Shown here: in pieces, positions 41,384-49,240 of the stretch
Position numbering within the stretch: the stretch's first letter is position 1
Layout: the number at the start of each line of letters is the position of its first letter
Source: Isoptericola sp. AK164
Lineage (GTDB): Bacteria; Actinomycetota; Actinomycetes; Actinomycetales; Cellulomonadaceae
DNA length: 64,000 nt
Reading direction: 5' to 3'
Assembly (NCBI RefSeq): GCF_029643425.1
Contig: NZ_CP119106.1
Location: 496,001 to 560,000 of the forward strand
The notes under the pieces: generated by a model
What the model saw: the letters and a program-made list of their open reading frames with translations, nothing else
Databases searched by the model: none
Told to the model about the DNA's origin: nothing
Made by a program: the position numbers and the translations under genes

Positions 41384-42490
41384 ATGACCAACCCGTCCAT
41401 CACCACCCGCCCCGCCGCCGAGTGCCGCTACGACGTCGTCGCGCTGGGCGAGGTCATGCTGCGCCTCGACCCGGGCGAGCGGCGCGTGCGCACCACCCGG
41501 AGCTTCGACGTCTGGGAGGGCGGCGGCGAGTACAACGTCGCGCGCGGTCTGCGCCGGTGCTTCGGCCTGCGCGGCGCGATCGTCACGGCGCTCGCGGACA
41601 ACGAGGTCGGTCGACTCGTCGAGGACTGCATGCTCACCGGCGGCCTGGACACCTCCTGGGTGCAGTGGCGCGACTTCGACGGCATCGGCCGCGAGGTCCG
41701 CAACGGGCTGAACTTCACCGAGCGCGGGTTCGGCGTGCGCGGGGCGATCGGCACCAGCGACCGCGGGCACACCGCCACCTCGCAGATGCGGCCCGACGAC
41801 GTCGACTGGGACGCGCTGTTCGGCTCCGGCGTGCGCTGGCTGCACACGGGCGGCATCTTTGCGGCGCTGTCGGAGTCCACCGCTGAGGTCGCCGAGGCCG
41901 CGATGGCCGCCGCCCGCCGGCACGGCACGATCGTGTCCTACGACCTGAACTACCGGCCCTCCCTGTGGAAGGGCATCGGCGGGGTCGAGCGGGCCCGCGA
42001 GGTGAACCGGCGCCTGGCCGAGCACGTCGACGTGATGATCGGCAACGAGGAGGACTTCACCGCGTCGCTCGGCTTCGAGGTCGAGGGCGTCGACGAGGAC
42101 CTCACCGACCTGGACACGGGCGCCTTCCGGGCCATGATCAAGACCGCCGCGGCCGAGTACCCGAACTTCCAGGCGATCGCCACGACCCTGCGCGGCGTGA
42201 AGTCCGCGTCCGTCAACGACTGGGGCGCGATCGCGTGGTCGCGTGCCGAGGGCTTCGCGGAGGCGACCCACCGGTCCGACCTGGAGATCCTGGACCGCGT
42301 CGGCGGAGGGGACTCGTTCGCCTCGGGCCTGGCCTACGGCCTGATGGAGCTGGGTTCCCTGGCCGAGGCCGTCGAGTACGGGGCCGCGCACGGGGCGCTG
42401 GCCATGACGACCCCGGGCGACACGACGACGGCGACCCTCGCCGAGGTCGCCAAGCTCGCCTCGGGCGGCAGCGCGCGCGTCCAGCGCTGA
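41384..42490 (+). CDS. kdgK: 2-dehydro-3-deoxygluconate kinase (PfkB family)
   Basis: 368 residues. Phosphorylates KDG to KDPG ahead of Eda. The PfkB fold shows VVALGEVMLRLDPGERRVRT at the start, WEGGGEYNVARGLRRCFG (the Gly-Gly hinge) and the C-terminal signature LDRVGGGDSFASGLAYGLM with the catalytic Asp. An insert between residues 200 and 240 (EEDFTASLGFEVEGVDEDLTD) makes it longer than the 310-residue norm, as in some actinobacterial sugar kinases. ATG 41384 overlaps the end of eda by spacing of 1 bp. Repeat cluster 3 starts 26 bp after the stop. Confidence 0.9.
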   Translation: MTNPSITTRPAAECRYDVVALGEVMLRLDPGERRVRTTRSFDVWEGGGEYNVARGLRRCFGLRGAIVTALADNEVGRLVEDCMLTGGLDTSWVQWRDFDGIGREVRNGLNFTERGFGVRGAIGTSDRGHTATSQMRPDDVDWDALFGSGVRWLHTGGIFAALSESTAEVAEAAMAAARRHGTIVSYDLNYRPSLWKGIGGVERAREVNRRLAEHVDVMIGNEEDFTASLGFEVEGVDEDLTDLDTGAFRAMIKTAAAEYPNFQAIATTLRGVKSASVNDWGAIAWSRAEGFAEATHRSDLEILDRVGGGDSFASGLAYGLMELGSLAEAVEYGAAHGALAMTTPGDTTTATLAEVAKLASGGSARVQR

Positions 42491-42515
42491 GCACCGGTCC
42501 GCCCGCCCCGCCCGC

Positions 42516-42625
42516 GAGGTAGGCAACCCTCCGCCGAGGTAGGCAACTTTCCCGCGAGGTAGGCACGGGTTCCTCGCCTACCTCGGCCCAGAGTTGCCTA
42601 CCTCGGCGGAGAGATTGCCTACCTC
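42516..42625. repeat. 20-bp repeats, cluster 3, units in both orientations
   Basis: Three forward units (GAGGTAGGC at 42516, 42536, 42556) are followed by three inverted units (GCCTACCTC at 42576, 42596, 42617). The two inner units form a hairpin with a 9-bp stem and an 11-nt loop (42556-42584). The array lies between kdgK and the leaderless promoter of the next gene. Confidence 0.95.
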
Positions 42626-42693
42626 GGCGGAAGGTCGCCGCCCGGACGCACCGACGCACGGACGCACCGGCGCACGGACGGACGTCGCCTCGG

Positions 42694-42699
42694 TAGCGT
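42694..42699 (+). promoter_or_regulatory. -10 hexamer TAGCGT
   Basis: TAGCGT lies 6 nt before GTG 42706. Confidence 0.5.
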
Positions 42700-42705
42700 G
42701 GGCCC

Positions 42706-43380
42706 GTGACCTCATCGGACCGCCCCGTGACCCCGGACGCGACACCGACCGCCCTGCGGCTCCTGGTCGTCGGGATCCTGTTCGCGCTCGCCGTGTCGCC
42801 CAGCGTGCTGCTGGTCGGCTTCCTGGGGTCCGGGGCCGCGGCGGCGGCCCTGGCCGCGCTCGGGCTGCTCTTCGTCGGCCCGGCGTTCTCGGCGGCGCTT
42901 TTCGCCCTCGGCGACAAGGCGCAGGACGACGGGCTCGGGCCGGCGGCGGCCTTCGGGCGGGGCTACCGGCTCAACGTGGTCGACGCGCTCACCCTCTGGG
43001 TGCCGACCGTCCTGGCGCTCGCGGTGCTGGCCTTCACGGTCGTCGACGCGGCCGGCACGGCGCCCGCCTGGGCGGTCGGTGTCGCGATCGGCATCGGCGT
43101 GCTCGTCCTGCTGTGGCTCGTGCAGAGCACGGTGATCGCGTCCTTCTTCGCCTTCCGGGCCCGGGACACCGCCCGGCTCGGCCTGTACTTCCTCGGGCGG
43201 CTGCCGCGCTCGACCCTCGTCGTCCTCGTCCTGATCGTGCTCGCGGCCGCCGTCGGGTGGCTGATGTCCCCGGCGCTGCTCGCGCTGCTCGGCGTGCTGT
43301 GGGTCGCCGGCGTGCTGCGCGCGGACCGTCCCGTGCTCGCCGAGACCCGGCAGCGCTTCGTGCGGGGCGACCCGGCCTGA
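42706..43380 (+). CDS. DUF624/YesL-like membrane protein
   Basis: 224 residues with about five or six hydrophobic helices. LGLLFVGPAFSAALFALGDK and GLGPAAAFGRGYRLNVVDAL match the GPAxxAALxAL and FxRGYRxN patterns of DUF624 (YesL) proteins, which are common in carbohydrate loci although their role is unclear. The hydrophobic segments VPTVLALAVLAFTVVDAAG and LVLIVLAAAVGWLMSPALLAL follow. It lies between the KDG kinase and the uronate isomerase. A second DUF624-like gene is at 51158, next to ABC sugar permeases. Confidence 0.72.
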   Translation: MTSSDRPVTPDATPTALRLLVVGILFALAVSPSVLLVGFLGSGAAAAALAALGLLFVGPAFSAALFALGDKAQDDGLGPAAAFGRGYRLNVVDALTLWVPTVLALAVLAFTVVDAAGTAPAWAVGVAIGIGVLVLLWLVQSTVIASFFAFRARDTARLGLYFLGRLPRSTLVVLVLIVLAAAVGWLMSPALLALLGVLWVAGVLRADRPVLAETRQRFVRGDPA

Positions 43381-43420
43381 GGCCCGGCGGCACGTCGACG
43401 ACGCACCGCCGGGCGACCGC

Positions 43421-44839
43421 TCACGGCTGCGGGTACGAGGCCAGGGCCGAGCGGTAGGCCAGGTCCCCGGCGACCTCGACGGCCTCGTCCTGCTCGAGAC
43501 GGTGCTCGGCCACCAGCCGGGCGAGGTAGCCCGCGTCGACGCGGCGGGCCAGGTCGTGCCGGGCGGGGATGGAGCAGAACGCCCGGGTGTCGTCGACGAA
43601 CCCGCTGAGGTTGCTGAAGCCGGCGGTCTCGGTCGCGGCCTCGCGGAACCGTCGCATCGCGTCGGGGGCGTCGAGGAACCACCACGGGGCACCGAGCTTC
43701 ATCGCTGGGTACACCCCGGCCAGCGGGGCCAGCTCGCGGGAGTAGACGTCCTCGTCCACGGTGAACACGATGAACCGGAAGCCGGGGTGGTGGCCGAACG
43801 CGTCCAGCAGCGGCTGCAGCGAACGGGTGAACTCGGTGACCGCCGGGATGTCGTAGCCCTTGTCCGGTCCGAACGCCGCGAACGGCGCGCTGGCATGGTT
43901 GCGCAGCACGCCCGGGTGGAGCTGCATGACCAGGCCGTCCTCGCAGGACATGCGGGCCATCTCGAACAGCATGTGCCCGCTGAACGCCCGGGCCTCGTCC
44001 GCCGTGACCTCGCCGGCCAGCGCGGCCGCGAAGATCCGGCGCGCCTCGCCGTCGTCCAGCGGGGTGGTGTCGGCCCACAGGTGGCCGTGGTCGGTGGCGC
44101 GGGCCCCGGCCTCGACGAACCGGCGACGCTGGACGCGCAGCGCCTCGAGGTAGGCGTCGTACCCGTCGACCTCGACGTCGGCGGCCCGGGCGAGCAGGTC
44201 GATCTCGTCGCGCCAGGCCTCCCGGTCGACGTGCAGCAGCGGGTCGGGACGGAAGGTGGGCAGCACGCGGTCGCCGAAGCCGTCCTTGGCGAGCCGGGCG
44301 TGGTCCTCCAGCGAGGCCCAGGCCGGGTCGGTAGTCGCGATGACCTCGATGTCGAAGGTGTCGAGCAGTGCGCGGGGCCGGAACTCCGGGGACTCGAGGC
44401 GGGCGGCGACCTGGTCGTAGATCGCGTCGGCGGTCTCGGCCGACGGGCGCTGCGTGACGCCGAAGATCTCGACGAACGCGTGCTCGAGCCAGTAGCGCGT
44501 CGGCGTGCCGCGGAAGTGCTTCCATCCGGCGCAGAACCGCCGCCAGATCTCTCGTGGGTCCTGCTCGACCTCCTCGGTACCCGTGGAGCCCACGCCGAGG
44601 CGGGGCAGGGTCTCGCCCTGGGAGACGAGCATGCGGGTCAGGTAGTGGTCGGGGACCACGAACAGCTGGGCCGGGTCGCCGAACGGCGTGTCGTCCGCGA
44701 ACCACTCCACCGGCACGTGGCCGTGCATCGACACGATCGGCAGCGACCGGGTCGAGGCGTAGATCTCCCGGGCGATCTCCCGCGTCGTCGGGTCCGCGGG
44801 CAGGGCCCGGTCGGGGTGCAGGGTCCACGGCTCACTCAT
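43421..44839 (-). CDS. uxaC: Uronate isomerase
   Basis: 472 residues. Isomerises glucuronate to fructuronate or galacturonate to tagaturonate, the first step of uronate breakdown. The metal-binding region has SMHGHVPVEWFADDTPFGDP near the N-terminus; the family core shows HFRGTPTRYWLEHAFVEIFG, then VIATTDPAWASL, and MQLHPGVLRNH. ATG 44839 follows AGGAGG. It is divergent from a LacI regulator with two CG-centred operator-like sites between them, so the regulator probably senses a uronate or a derivative. UxaC accepts both uronates, so the true substrate is open. Confidence 0.94.
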   Translation of the reverse strand: MSEPWTLHPDRALPADPTTREIAREIYASTRSLPIVSMHGHVPVEWFADDTPFGDPAQLFVVPDHYLTRMLVSQGETLPRLGVGSTGTEEVEQDPREIWRRFCAGWKHFRGTPTRYWLEHAFVEIFGVTQRPSAETADAIYDQVAARLESPEFRPRALLDTFDIEVIATTDPAWASLEDHARLAKDGFGDRVLPTFRPDPLLHVDREAWRDEIDLLARAADVEVDGYDAYLEALRVQRRRFVEAGARATDHGHLWADTTPLDDGEARRIFAAALAGEVTADEARAFSGHMLFEMARMSCEDGLVMQLHPGVLRNHASAPFAAFGPDKGYDIPAVTEFTRSLQPLLDAFGHHPGFRFIVFTVDEDVYSRELAPLAGVYPAMKLGAPWWFLDAPDAMRRFREAATETAGFSNLSGFVDDTRAFCSIPARHDLARRVDAGYLARLVAEHRLEQDEAVEVAGDLAYRSALASYPQP

Positions 44840-44861
44840 GTCCGCCTCCTCGTCGAGATGA

Positions 44862-44875
44862 TGACAACGTTTGCA
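44862..44875. promoter_or_regulatory. LacI-type operator before uxaC
   Basis: TGACAACGTTTGCA, a near-palindrome with central CG, 23 bp upstream of the uxaC start. It matches the site at 44940 in half-site sequence (TGCAAACGTT). Confidence 0.65.
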
Positions 44876-44939
44876 TCCTACGCGCTGCCGAGATCGTCCT
44901 GCCAGTGAGCAAGCGTTACGATGATGCTGAAGATCCGGA

Positions 44940-44953
44940 TGCAAACGTTCGCA
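44940..44953. promoter_or_regulatory. LacI-type operator before the LacI gene
   Basis: TGCAAACGTTCGCA, a near-palindrome with central CG, 13 bp before the start of the LacI regulator. The 44862 and 44940 sites, centred 78 bp apart, could support autoregulation and control of uxaC. Confidence 0.7.
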
Positions 44954-44966
44954 GAGAGGCGGAGAG

Positions 44967-45968
44967 ATGGTCACGGTGCACGACGTCGCCCGGGCGGCCG
45001 GCGTGTCCATCTCCACGGTCTCGCGGGCGCTCGCCTCGCCGCAGAAGGTCGCCGCCCCCACGCGCGAACGCGTCGAGGTCGCGGCCCGGGAGCTCGGGTA
45101 CCGCCCGAACCGGGCCGCCTCCTTCCTCCGCGCCGGCCGGACCGGAGCCCTCGGGCTCGTCGTCCCGGACCTGTCCAACCCCTACTTCGCGGCGGTCGCC
45201 AAGGGTGCCCAGGCGCGTGCCCGGGACCACGGCGCCGGGCTCTTCGTCGTCGACACCGAGGAGAACCCGGACCTCGAGGCAGAGGTGCTGAGCTCCCTGG
45301 CCCCGCAGACCGACGGCGTCGTGCTCTGCTCGCCCCGCGCCGTCGAGGCCGCGCTCGCCGCGCTCGAGGGGCGGCGGGTCGTGCTCGTCAACCAGGCGGC
45401 CGCGGGCGTGCCCGCCGTCGCGGCGGACCACGCCGCCGGGATGCGCCGCGCGCTCGAGCACCTGCGTGCGCTCGGCCACCGCCGCGTCGCGTATGTCGGC
45501 GGGCCCGCCGGCTCCTGGAGCGACCGGCGCCGTCGTGCCGGCCTGGCCGCGGCGGCCGAACGGTACGACGACGTCGAGGTCGTCCCGCTCGGCGCGTTCC
45601 GGCCGCAGGTCGAGGGCGGGCAGGCCGCCGCCGACCTCGTCGTGGCCTGCGGCGCCACCGCGGTGCTGACCTTCAACGACCTCGTGGCCGTCGGACTCGT
45701 CGACCGGCTGCGGGCCCGTGGGCTGGACGTCCCGCGCGACCTCTCCGTCGTCGGCTCGGACGACTCCTACGTCGCCTCCCTCGTCTCCCCACCGCTGACC
45801 ACGCTGCGGGCCGACCTGCGCGCCCTGGGGCGCGCCGCCGTGGACCTGCTCCTGGCCGACGACGGCGGCGCCCCCGCACCGCTCGACGTCGACCTGGTGG
45901 TCCGCTCGTCCACCGCACCACCCGCCACCGTCCCGGAGGACTCCCGTGACCGACCGACTGCACCGTGA
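44967..45968 (+). CDS. LacI-family regulator of uronate genes
   Basis: 333 residues. HTH at TVHDVARAAGVSISTVSRAL (residues 3-22) with the standard STVSRAL recognition helix and a hinge with LGYRPNRAASFLRAG. The effector domain has LGLVVPDLSNPYFAAVAKGA and, near the end, LSVVGSDDSYVASLVSPPLT. ATG 44967 follows GGAGAG. The divergent uxaC and the downstream reductase are the evident targets; the reductase start (45946) lies inside this gene's 3' end, so both are co-transcribed. The recognition sequence TGCAAACGTT is consistent with its HTH class. Confidence 0.92.
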   Translation: MVTVHDVARAAGVSISTVSRALASPQKVAAPTRERVEVAARELGYRPNRAASFLRAGRTGALGLVVPDLSNPYFAAVAKGAQARARDHGAGLFVVDTEENPDLEAEVLSSLAPQTDGVVLCSPRAVEAALAALEGRRVVLVNQAAAGVPAVAADHAAGMRRALEHLRALGHRRVAYVGGPAGSWSDRRRRAGLAAAAERYDDVEVVPLGAFRPQVEGGQAAADLVVACGATAVLTFNDLVAVGLVDRLRARGLDVPRDLSVVGSDDSYVASLVSPPLTTLRADLRALGRAAVDLLLADDGGAPAPLDVDLVVRSSTAPPATVPEDSRDRPTAP

Positions 45969-47475
45969 CCACCTGCCCGCCGGGACCCAGCCGCCGGTGA
46001 CGCCCGAGACCGTCGGCTTCGTGCACCTCGGCATCGGGGCCTTCCACCGCGCGCACCAGGCGGTCTGCACCGAGCAGGCCGCGCGCGCCACGGGGGACCG
46101 GCGCTGGGGGATCCTCGGCGTCACGCAGCGGTCGGCACGGGTGCGCGACCAGCTCCGACCCCAGGGCGGGGTGTACACCGTCCTGACCGCCGGGGCGCAC
46201 GAGAGCTCGATCGACCTGGTGGGCTCGGTGCTCGACGTCGCCTGGCCGGCCGAGGAGACCGGGCGGGTGCTGTCGACGATCGCCGCGCCCACCACCCACC
46301 TGGTCACACTGACGGTCACCGAGAAGGGGTACTGCCGCGACGGCGCGGGTGCGCTCGACCGGTCGCAGGTGGACGGCGACCTGGCGGCGCTCGCCGCCGA
46401 GACCTCTGCCGGGGCCGACGACGGGACCGCGGCCGCCGACGTCGTCCCGGGTGCGAGCGCGATCGGGCTGCTCGTCCGCGGGCTGGCGGCACGGCAGCGG
46501 TCCGCCGCAGCCGCGGGGGAGCGGCGGCCGCTGACCGTGCTCACCTGCGACAACATGGTGGACAACGGTCGGGTGCTGGCCCGGCTCGTGGGCGAGGCCG
46601 TCGACGCCGCGCTGCCCGGCGCCGAGGGCGACGACCTGCGGGACTGGCTCGCGCGCGACGTGACCTTCCCCTGCTCGATGGTCGACCGGATCGTGCCGGC
46701 CACGACGCCGGGGCAGCGGGACGCGGTCGAGGCCGAGCTGGGGGTGCGCGACGAAGGCCTCGTCGTGGGGGAGCCGTTCTCCCAGTGGGTGATCGAGGAC
46801 CGGTTCGCCGGACCGCGCCCGGCCTGGGAGGAGGCCGGGGCCACGCTGACCGACGACGTCTCCGTCTGGGAGCGGGCCAAGCTGCGGCTGCTCAACGGCA
46901 CCCACTCGCTGCTCGCGTACGCGGGTCGCCTCGCCGGGCACACGACGATGGCCGAGGCGGTCCAGGACCCGGCGATCGCGGCCCGGGCACGCCAGCTGCT
47001 GTTCGACGACGCCCTGCCGACGCTCACCCCGCCGGCCGGTGCGGACCTGTCCGCCTACGGGGAGTCGCTGCTCGAGCGGTTCGCGAACCCGGCGACCGGG
47101 CACACGACGCGGCAGGTGTCGATGGACGGCACCCAGAAGATCCCCTACCGCTGGGGCGACACGATCGCGGCACGGCTGGCCGCCGACCACGTCCCGCACG
47201 GTGCCGCCTACGCGCTGGCCTGCTGGGCGGAGGTCGTCCGGCGCGAGGCCGTCGAGGGCCGGGCGGTGGACGACCCCCGCGGCGAGGAGCTGCAGCGATT
47301 GGTCGCCGCCGTGGGCGACGGGTCGGCGGAGCACGCCGACCCGGTCGAGGTGACGCGCGCCCTGACGGCGCTGCCCGGGCTGCTCCCCGGCGACGCCGCG
47401 CAGGACCCGCGGCTGCTCGACGCCGTGGCCGTCGAGGTCGAGGCGCTCGCGGAGCACACGGCCACGATGCGGTGA
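45946..47475 (+). CDS. uxuB: Mannitol-dehydrogenase-family uronate reductase (UxuB/UxaB-like)
   Basis: 509 residues. NAD-dependent long-chain dehydrogenase that reduces fructuronate or tagaturonate. VHLGIGAFHRAHQAVCTEQAAR holds the nucleotide-binding turn; TVTEKGYCRD, VLTCDNMVDNG and FPCSMVDRIVPATT are family blocks; KLRLLNGTHSLLAYAG gives the catalytic Lys-x5-Asn-x2-His set. The gene follows the LacI regulator with a 23-bp overlap. It completes isomerase-reductase in one locus, but the dehydratase that should follow (UxuA or UxaA) is not in the window. UxuB and UxaB cannot be told apart here, so the symbol is provisional. Confidence 0.87.
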   Translation: MTDRLHRDHLPAGTQPPVTPETVGFVHLGIGAFHRAHQAVCTEQAARATGDRRWGILGVTQRSARVRDQLRPQGGVYTVLTAGAHESSIDLVGSVLDVAWPAEETGRVLSTIAAPTTHLVTLTVTEKGYCRDGAGALDRSQVDGDLAALAAETSAGADDGTAAADVVPGASAIGLLVRGLAARQRSAAAAGERRPLTVLTCDNMVDNGRVLARLVGEAVDAALPGAEGDDLRDWLARDVTFPCSMVDRIVPATTPGQRDAVEAELGVRDEGLVVGEPFSQWVIEDRFAGPRPAWEEAGATLTDDVSVWERAKLRLLNGTHSLLAYAGRLAGHTTMAEAVQDPAIAARARQLLFDDALPTLTPPAGADLSAYGESLLERFANPATGHTTRQVSMDGTQKIPYRWGDTIAARLAADHVPHGAAYALACWAEVVRREAVEGRAVDDPRGEELQRLVAAVGDGSAEHADPVEVTRALTALPGLLPGDAAQDPRLLDAVAVEVEALAEHTATMR

Positions 47476-47671
47476 GACCGCGGCGCCTCCTGGGGGACCG
47501 GCGCCTCCTCCGCCTCCGGCGCCTCCTCCGGGACCGGCGCCGCCCCGCACGGGTCGCGACCGGGTCCGCACCAGCAGGTCACGATCCGGACACGGTCGTG
47601 CGGTGGTCCTGTGCGGAAAACCGGCGCCCCGGTGCGGCCTCGACACGCCCGGCACGTAGGCTCTGCGGCGG
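47476..47671. other. Intergenic region after the reductase gene
   Basis: GGCGCCTCCTCC-type short repeats occupy 47485-47545. The rest shows no credible small gene. Together with the following regulatory block it makes a gap of nearly 390 bp before the ABC transporter operon. Confidence 0.6.
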
Positions 47672-47685
47672 TGTGATCGCTCACA
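47672..47685. promoter_or_regulatory. Palindrome TGTGATCGCTCACA
   Basis: It differs by one base from the symmetric lac-operator core (TGTGAGCGCTCACA) and is near the cellobiose-repressor type (TGGGAGCGCTCCCA) used in actinobacteria. A CRP-like reading is less likely because the spacer is 4 bp rather than 6. Confidence 0.5.
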
Positions 47686-47758
47686 TGCACCCCCTCCGGG
47701 GTGTGGCCCAGGTCACCTTCTTGTTGCCGGATCGTGATGAAGCGCTTTCCAGCGGGGC

Positions 47759-47796
47759 TTTACATCTGGCTGGAGATCTGTATTGTATCGTTTCAA
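47759..47796 (+). promoter_or_regulatory. Promoter with overlapping LacI-type operator for the ABC operon
   Basis: TTTACA (47759-47764), 16-bp spacer and TATTGT (47781-47786) form a good sigma-70-type promoter. ATTGTATCGTTTCAA (47782-47796) overlaps the -10 and start site; its reverse, TTGAAACGATACAAT, matches sites before the GH42 gene and the rhamnose genes. Confidence 0.75.
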
Positions 47797-47862
47797 GTCG
47801 ACGGCGACTGAGGCTGCCACAGGGGGCACCTCACGTCGACAGAACAGAGCAAGGAGGCTCCG

Positions 47863-49176
47863 ATGAGGATCACGCGTAAGGCCGCCGGTGCGGCCGCCGC
47901 GACCGCTGCGGTCACTCTCGTCCTGACCGCGTGCAGCGGTGGCGACACCGAGTCCGGTGACGGTGGTGGCGACGCCGAGGGCGGCGACGTCACGCTGACC
48001 GTCGCCTGGTGGGGCAACGACGACCGTGCCGCGCGGTACGAGGAGTCGATCGACCTCTTCGAGGAGGCGAACCCCAACATCACCGTCCAGACCCAGTTCC
48101 AGGACTGGGAGAACTACTGGACCGCCCGCAACACGGAGGCCGCCGGTCAGTCGCTGCCCGACGTGTTCCAGATGGACCTGTCCTACCTGCGCCAGTACGG
48201 CGGCACCGGTCAGCTCGCCGACCTGTCCGAGTACGTCGGCAGCGAGATCGACACCTCCGGTTTCGAGGACGCGCTGCTGTCCTCCGGCACCATCGAGGGC
48301 GCCCAGTACGGCATCCCGACCTCGCAGAACACCCTCGCGCTGTTCTACAACCAGGACGTGCTCGACACGATCGGCGTCGACCCGCTCGAGCCGGGCTACA
48401 CCTGGGACGACTTCAACGCCTTCATCGCCGAGGCCTCCGAGGCCGGCGCGGGCGAGGACCCGGCCATCTACGGCTCCGGTGACTACACCGGGACCTTCTG
48501 GTTCTTCCTGCAGTGGTTCCTGCAGCAGGGCGAGCAGCCGTTCACCGAGGACGGGCAGCTCAACTTCGACGAGGCCGCCGTCACCGAGTTCCTCAACCTC
48601 GCCTCCGAGCTGCGCGAGGCCGGTCAGCTCTTCCCGACCGAGCGCGCCGTGCAGCTCGCCCCGCTGGGCGGGTTCACCTCGAACGAGGCCGCTGCCGAGG
48701 CCAGCTGGGACAACTTCCTGGCCGGCTACATCTCCGACGCGGGCACCGAGAACATCCACATGCTGCCGATGCCGGCGGGTGACAACGGGCCCCAGCAGTT
48801 CTGGAAGCCGTCGATGCTGCTGTCCTCGGGCGCCAACTCCGAGCACCCGGCCGAGGCCGCCGAGCTCATCAGCTTCCTGGTCAACGACCCGGAGGTCGGC
48901 GAGATCTTCGGCACCTCGAAGGGCGTGCCGGCCGTGGCCGCCCAGCGTGACGCCATGAACGTCGAGGAGGGCTCGGTCGACGCCACCGTCCTCGAGTACG
49001 AGGAGATGGTGGCTCCCGACGTCACCGAGTCGGCCCCGCTGCCGGTCGAGGGCTTCGGCTCCATCGAGGCCGAGTGGATGCGCCTGGCCGAGGAGCTCGG
49101 CTACGGCAACATCACGGTCGACGAGTTCGTCGAGCAGTGGTTCGCCTTCGCCAACGACACCGTCGGCCAGTCCTGA
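47863..49176 (+). CDS. Sugar ABC transporter substrate-binding lipoprotein
   Basis: 437 residues, CUT1 family. The lipobox VLTAC places the lipidated Cys near residue 25, after a Lys/Arg start. The binding fold then shows LTVAWWGNDDRAARYEESID, LPDVFQMDLSYLRQYGG, and FYNQDVLDTIGVDPLEPGYTWDD (the hinge region), and late SFLVNDPEVGEIFGTSKGVPA. It delivers an oligosaccharide to the permeases encoded next. ATG 47863 follows AAGGAGG, the strongest ribosome site in the operon, fitting the need for excess binding protein. Substrate inferred from context: a pectin fragment. Confidence 0.94.
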   Translation: MRITRKAAGAAAATAAVTLVLTACSGGDTESGDGGGDAEGGDVTLTVAWWGNDDRAARYEESIDLFEEANPNITVQTQFQDWENYWTARNTEAAGQSLPDVFQMDLSYLRQYGGTGQLADLSEYVGSEIDTSGFEDALLSSGTIEGAQYGIPTSQNTLALFYNQDVLDTIGVDPLEPGYTWDDFNAFIAEASEAGAGEDPAIYGSGDYTGTFWFFLQWFLQQGEQPFTEDGQLNFDEAAVTEFLNLASELREAGQLFPTERAVQLAPLGGFTSNEAAAEASWDNFLAGYISDAGTENIHMLPMPAGDNGPQQFWKPSMLLSSGANSEHPAEAAELISFLVNDPEVGEIFGTSKGVPAVAAQRDAMNVEEGSVDATVLEYEEMVAPDVTESAPLPVEGFGSIEAEWMRLAEELGYGNITVDEFVEQWFAFANDTVGQS

Positions 49177-49189
49177 CGCTCCCCACGTA

Positions 49190-49225
49190 GCGTGCGGCCC
49201 CGCGTGGCATCGCGGGGCCGCACGC
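49190..49225 (+). terminator. Attenuating hairpin between binding protein and permeases
   Basis: Perfect 15-bp stem GCGTGCGGCCCCGCG / CGCGGGGCCGCACGC with loop TGGCAT, 13 bp after the binding-protein stop. It probably stabilises or partly ends the upstream message so permeases are made in smaller amounts. Confidence 0.75.
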
Positions 49226-49240
49226 ACCGGAGGTTCCCCC

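Noticed and set aside
47672-47685. CRP/GlxR binding site
   Set aside because: The half-sites TGTGA and TCACA are right but the 4-bp spacer is too short; a LacI-type reading fits better.
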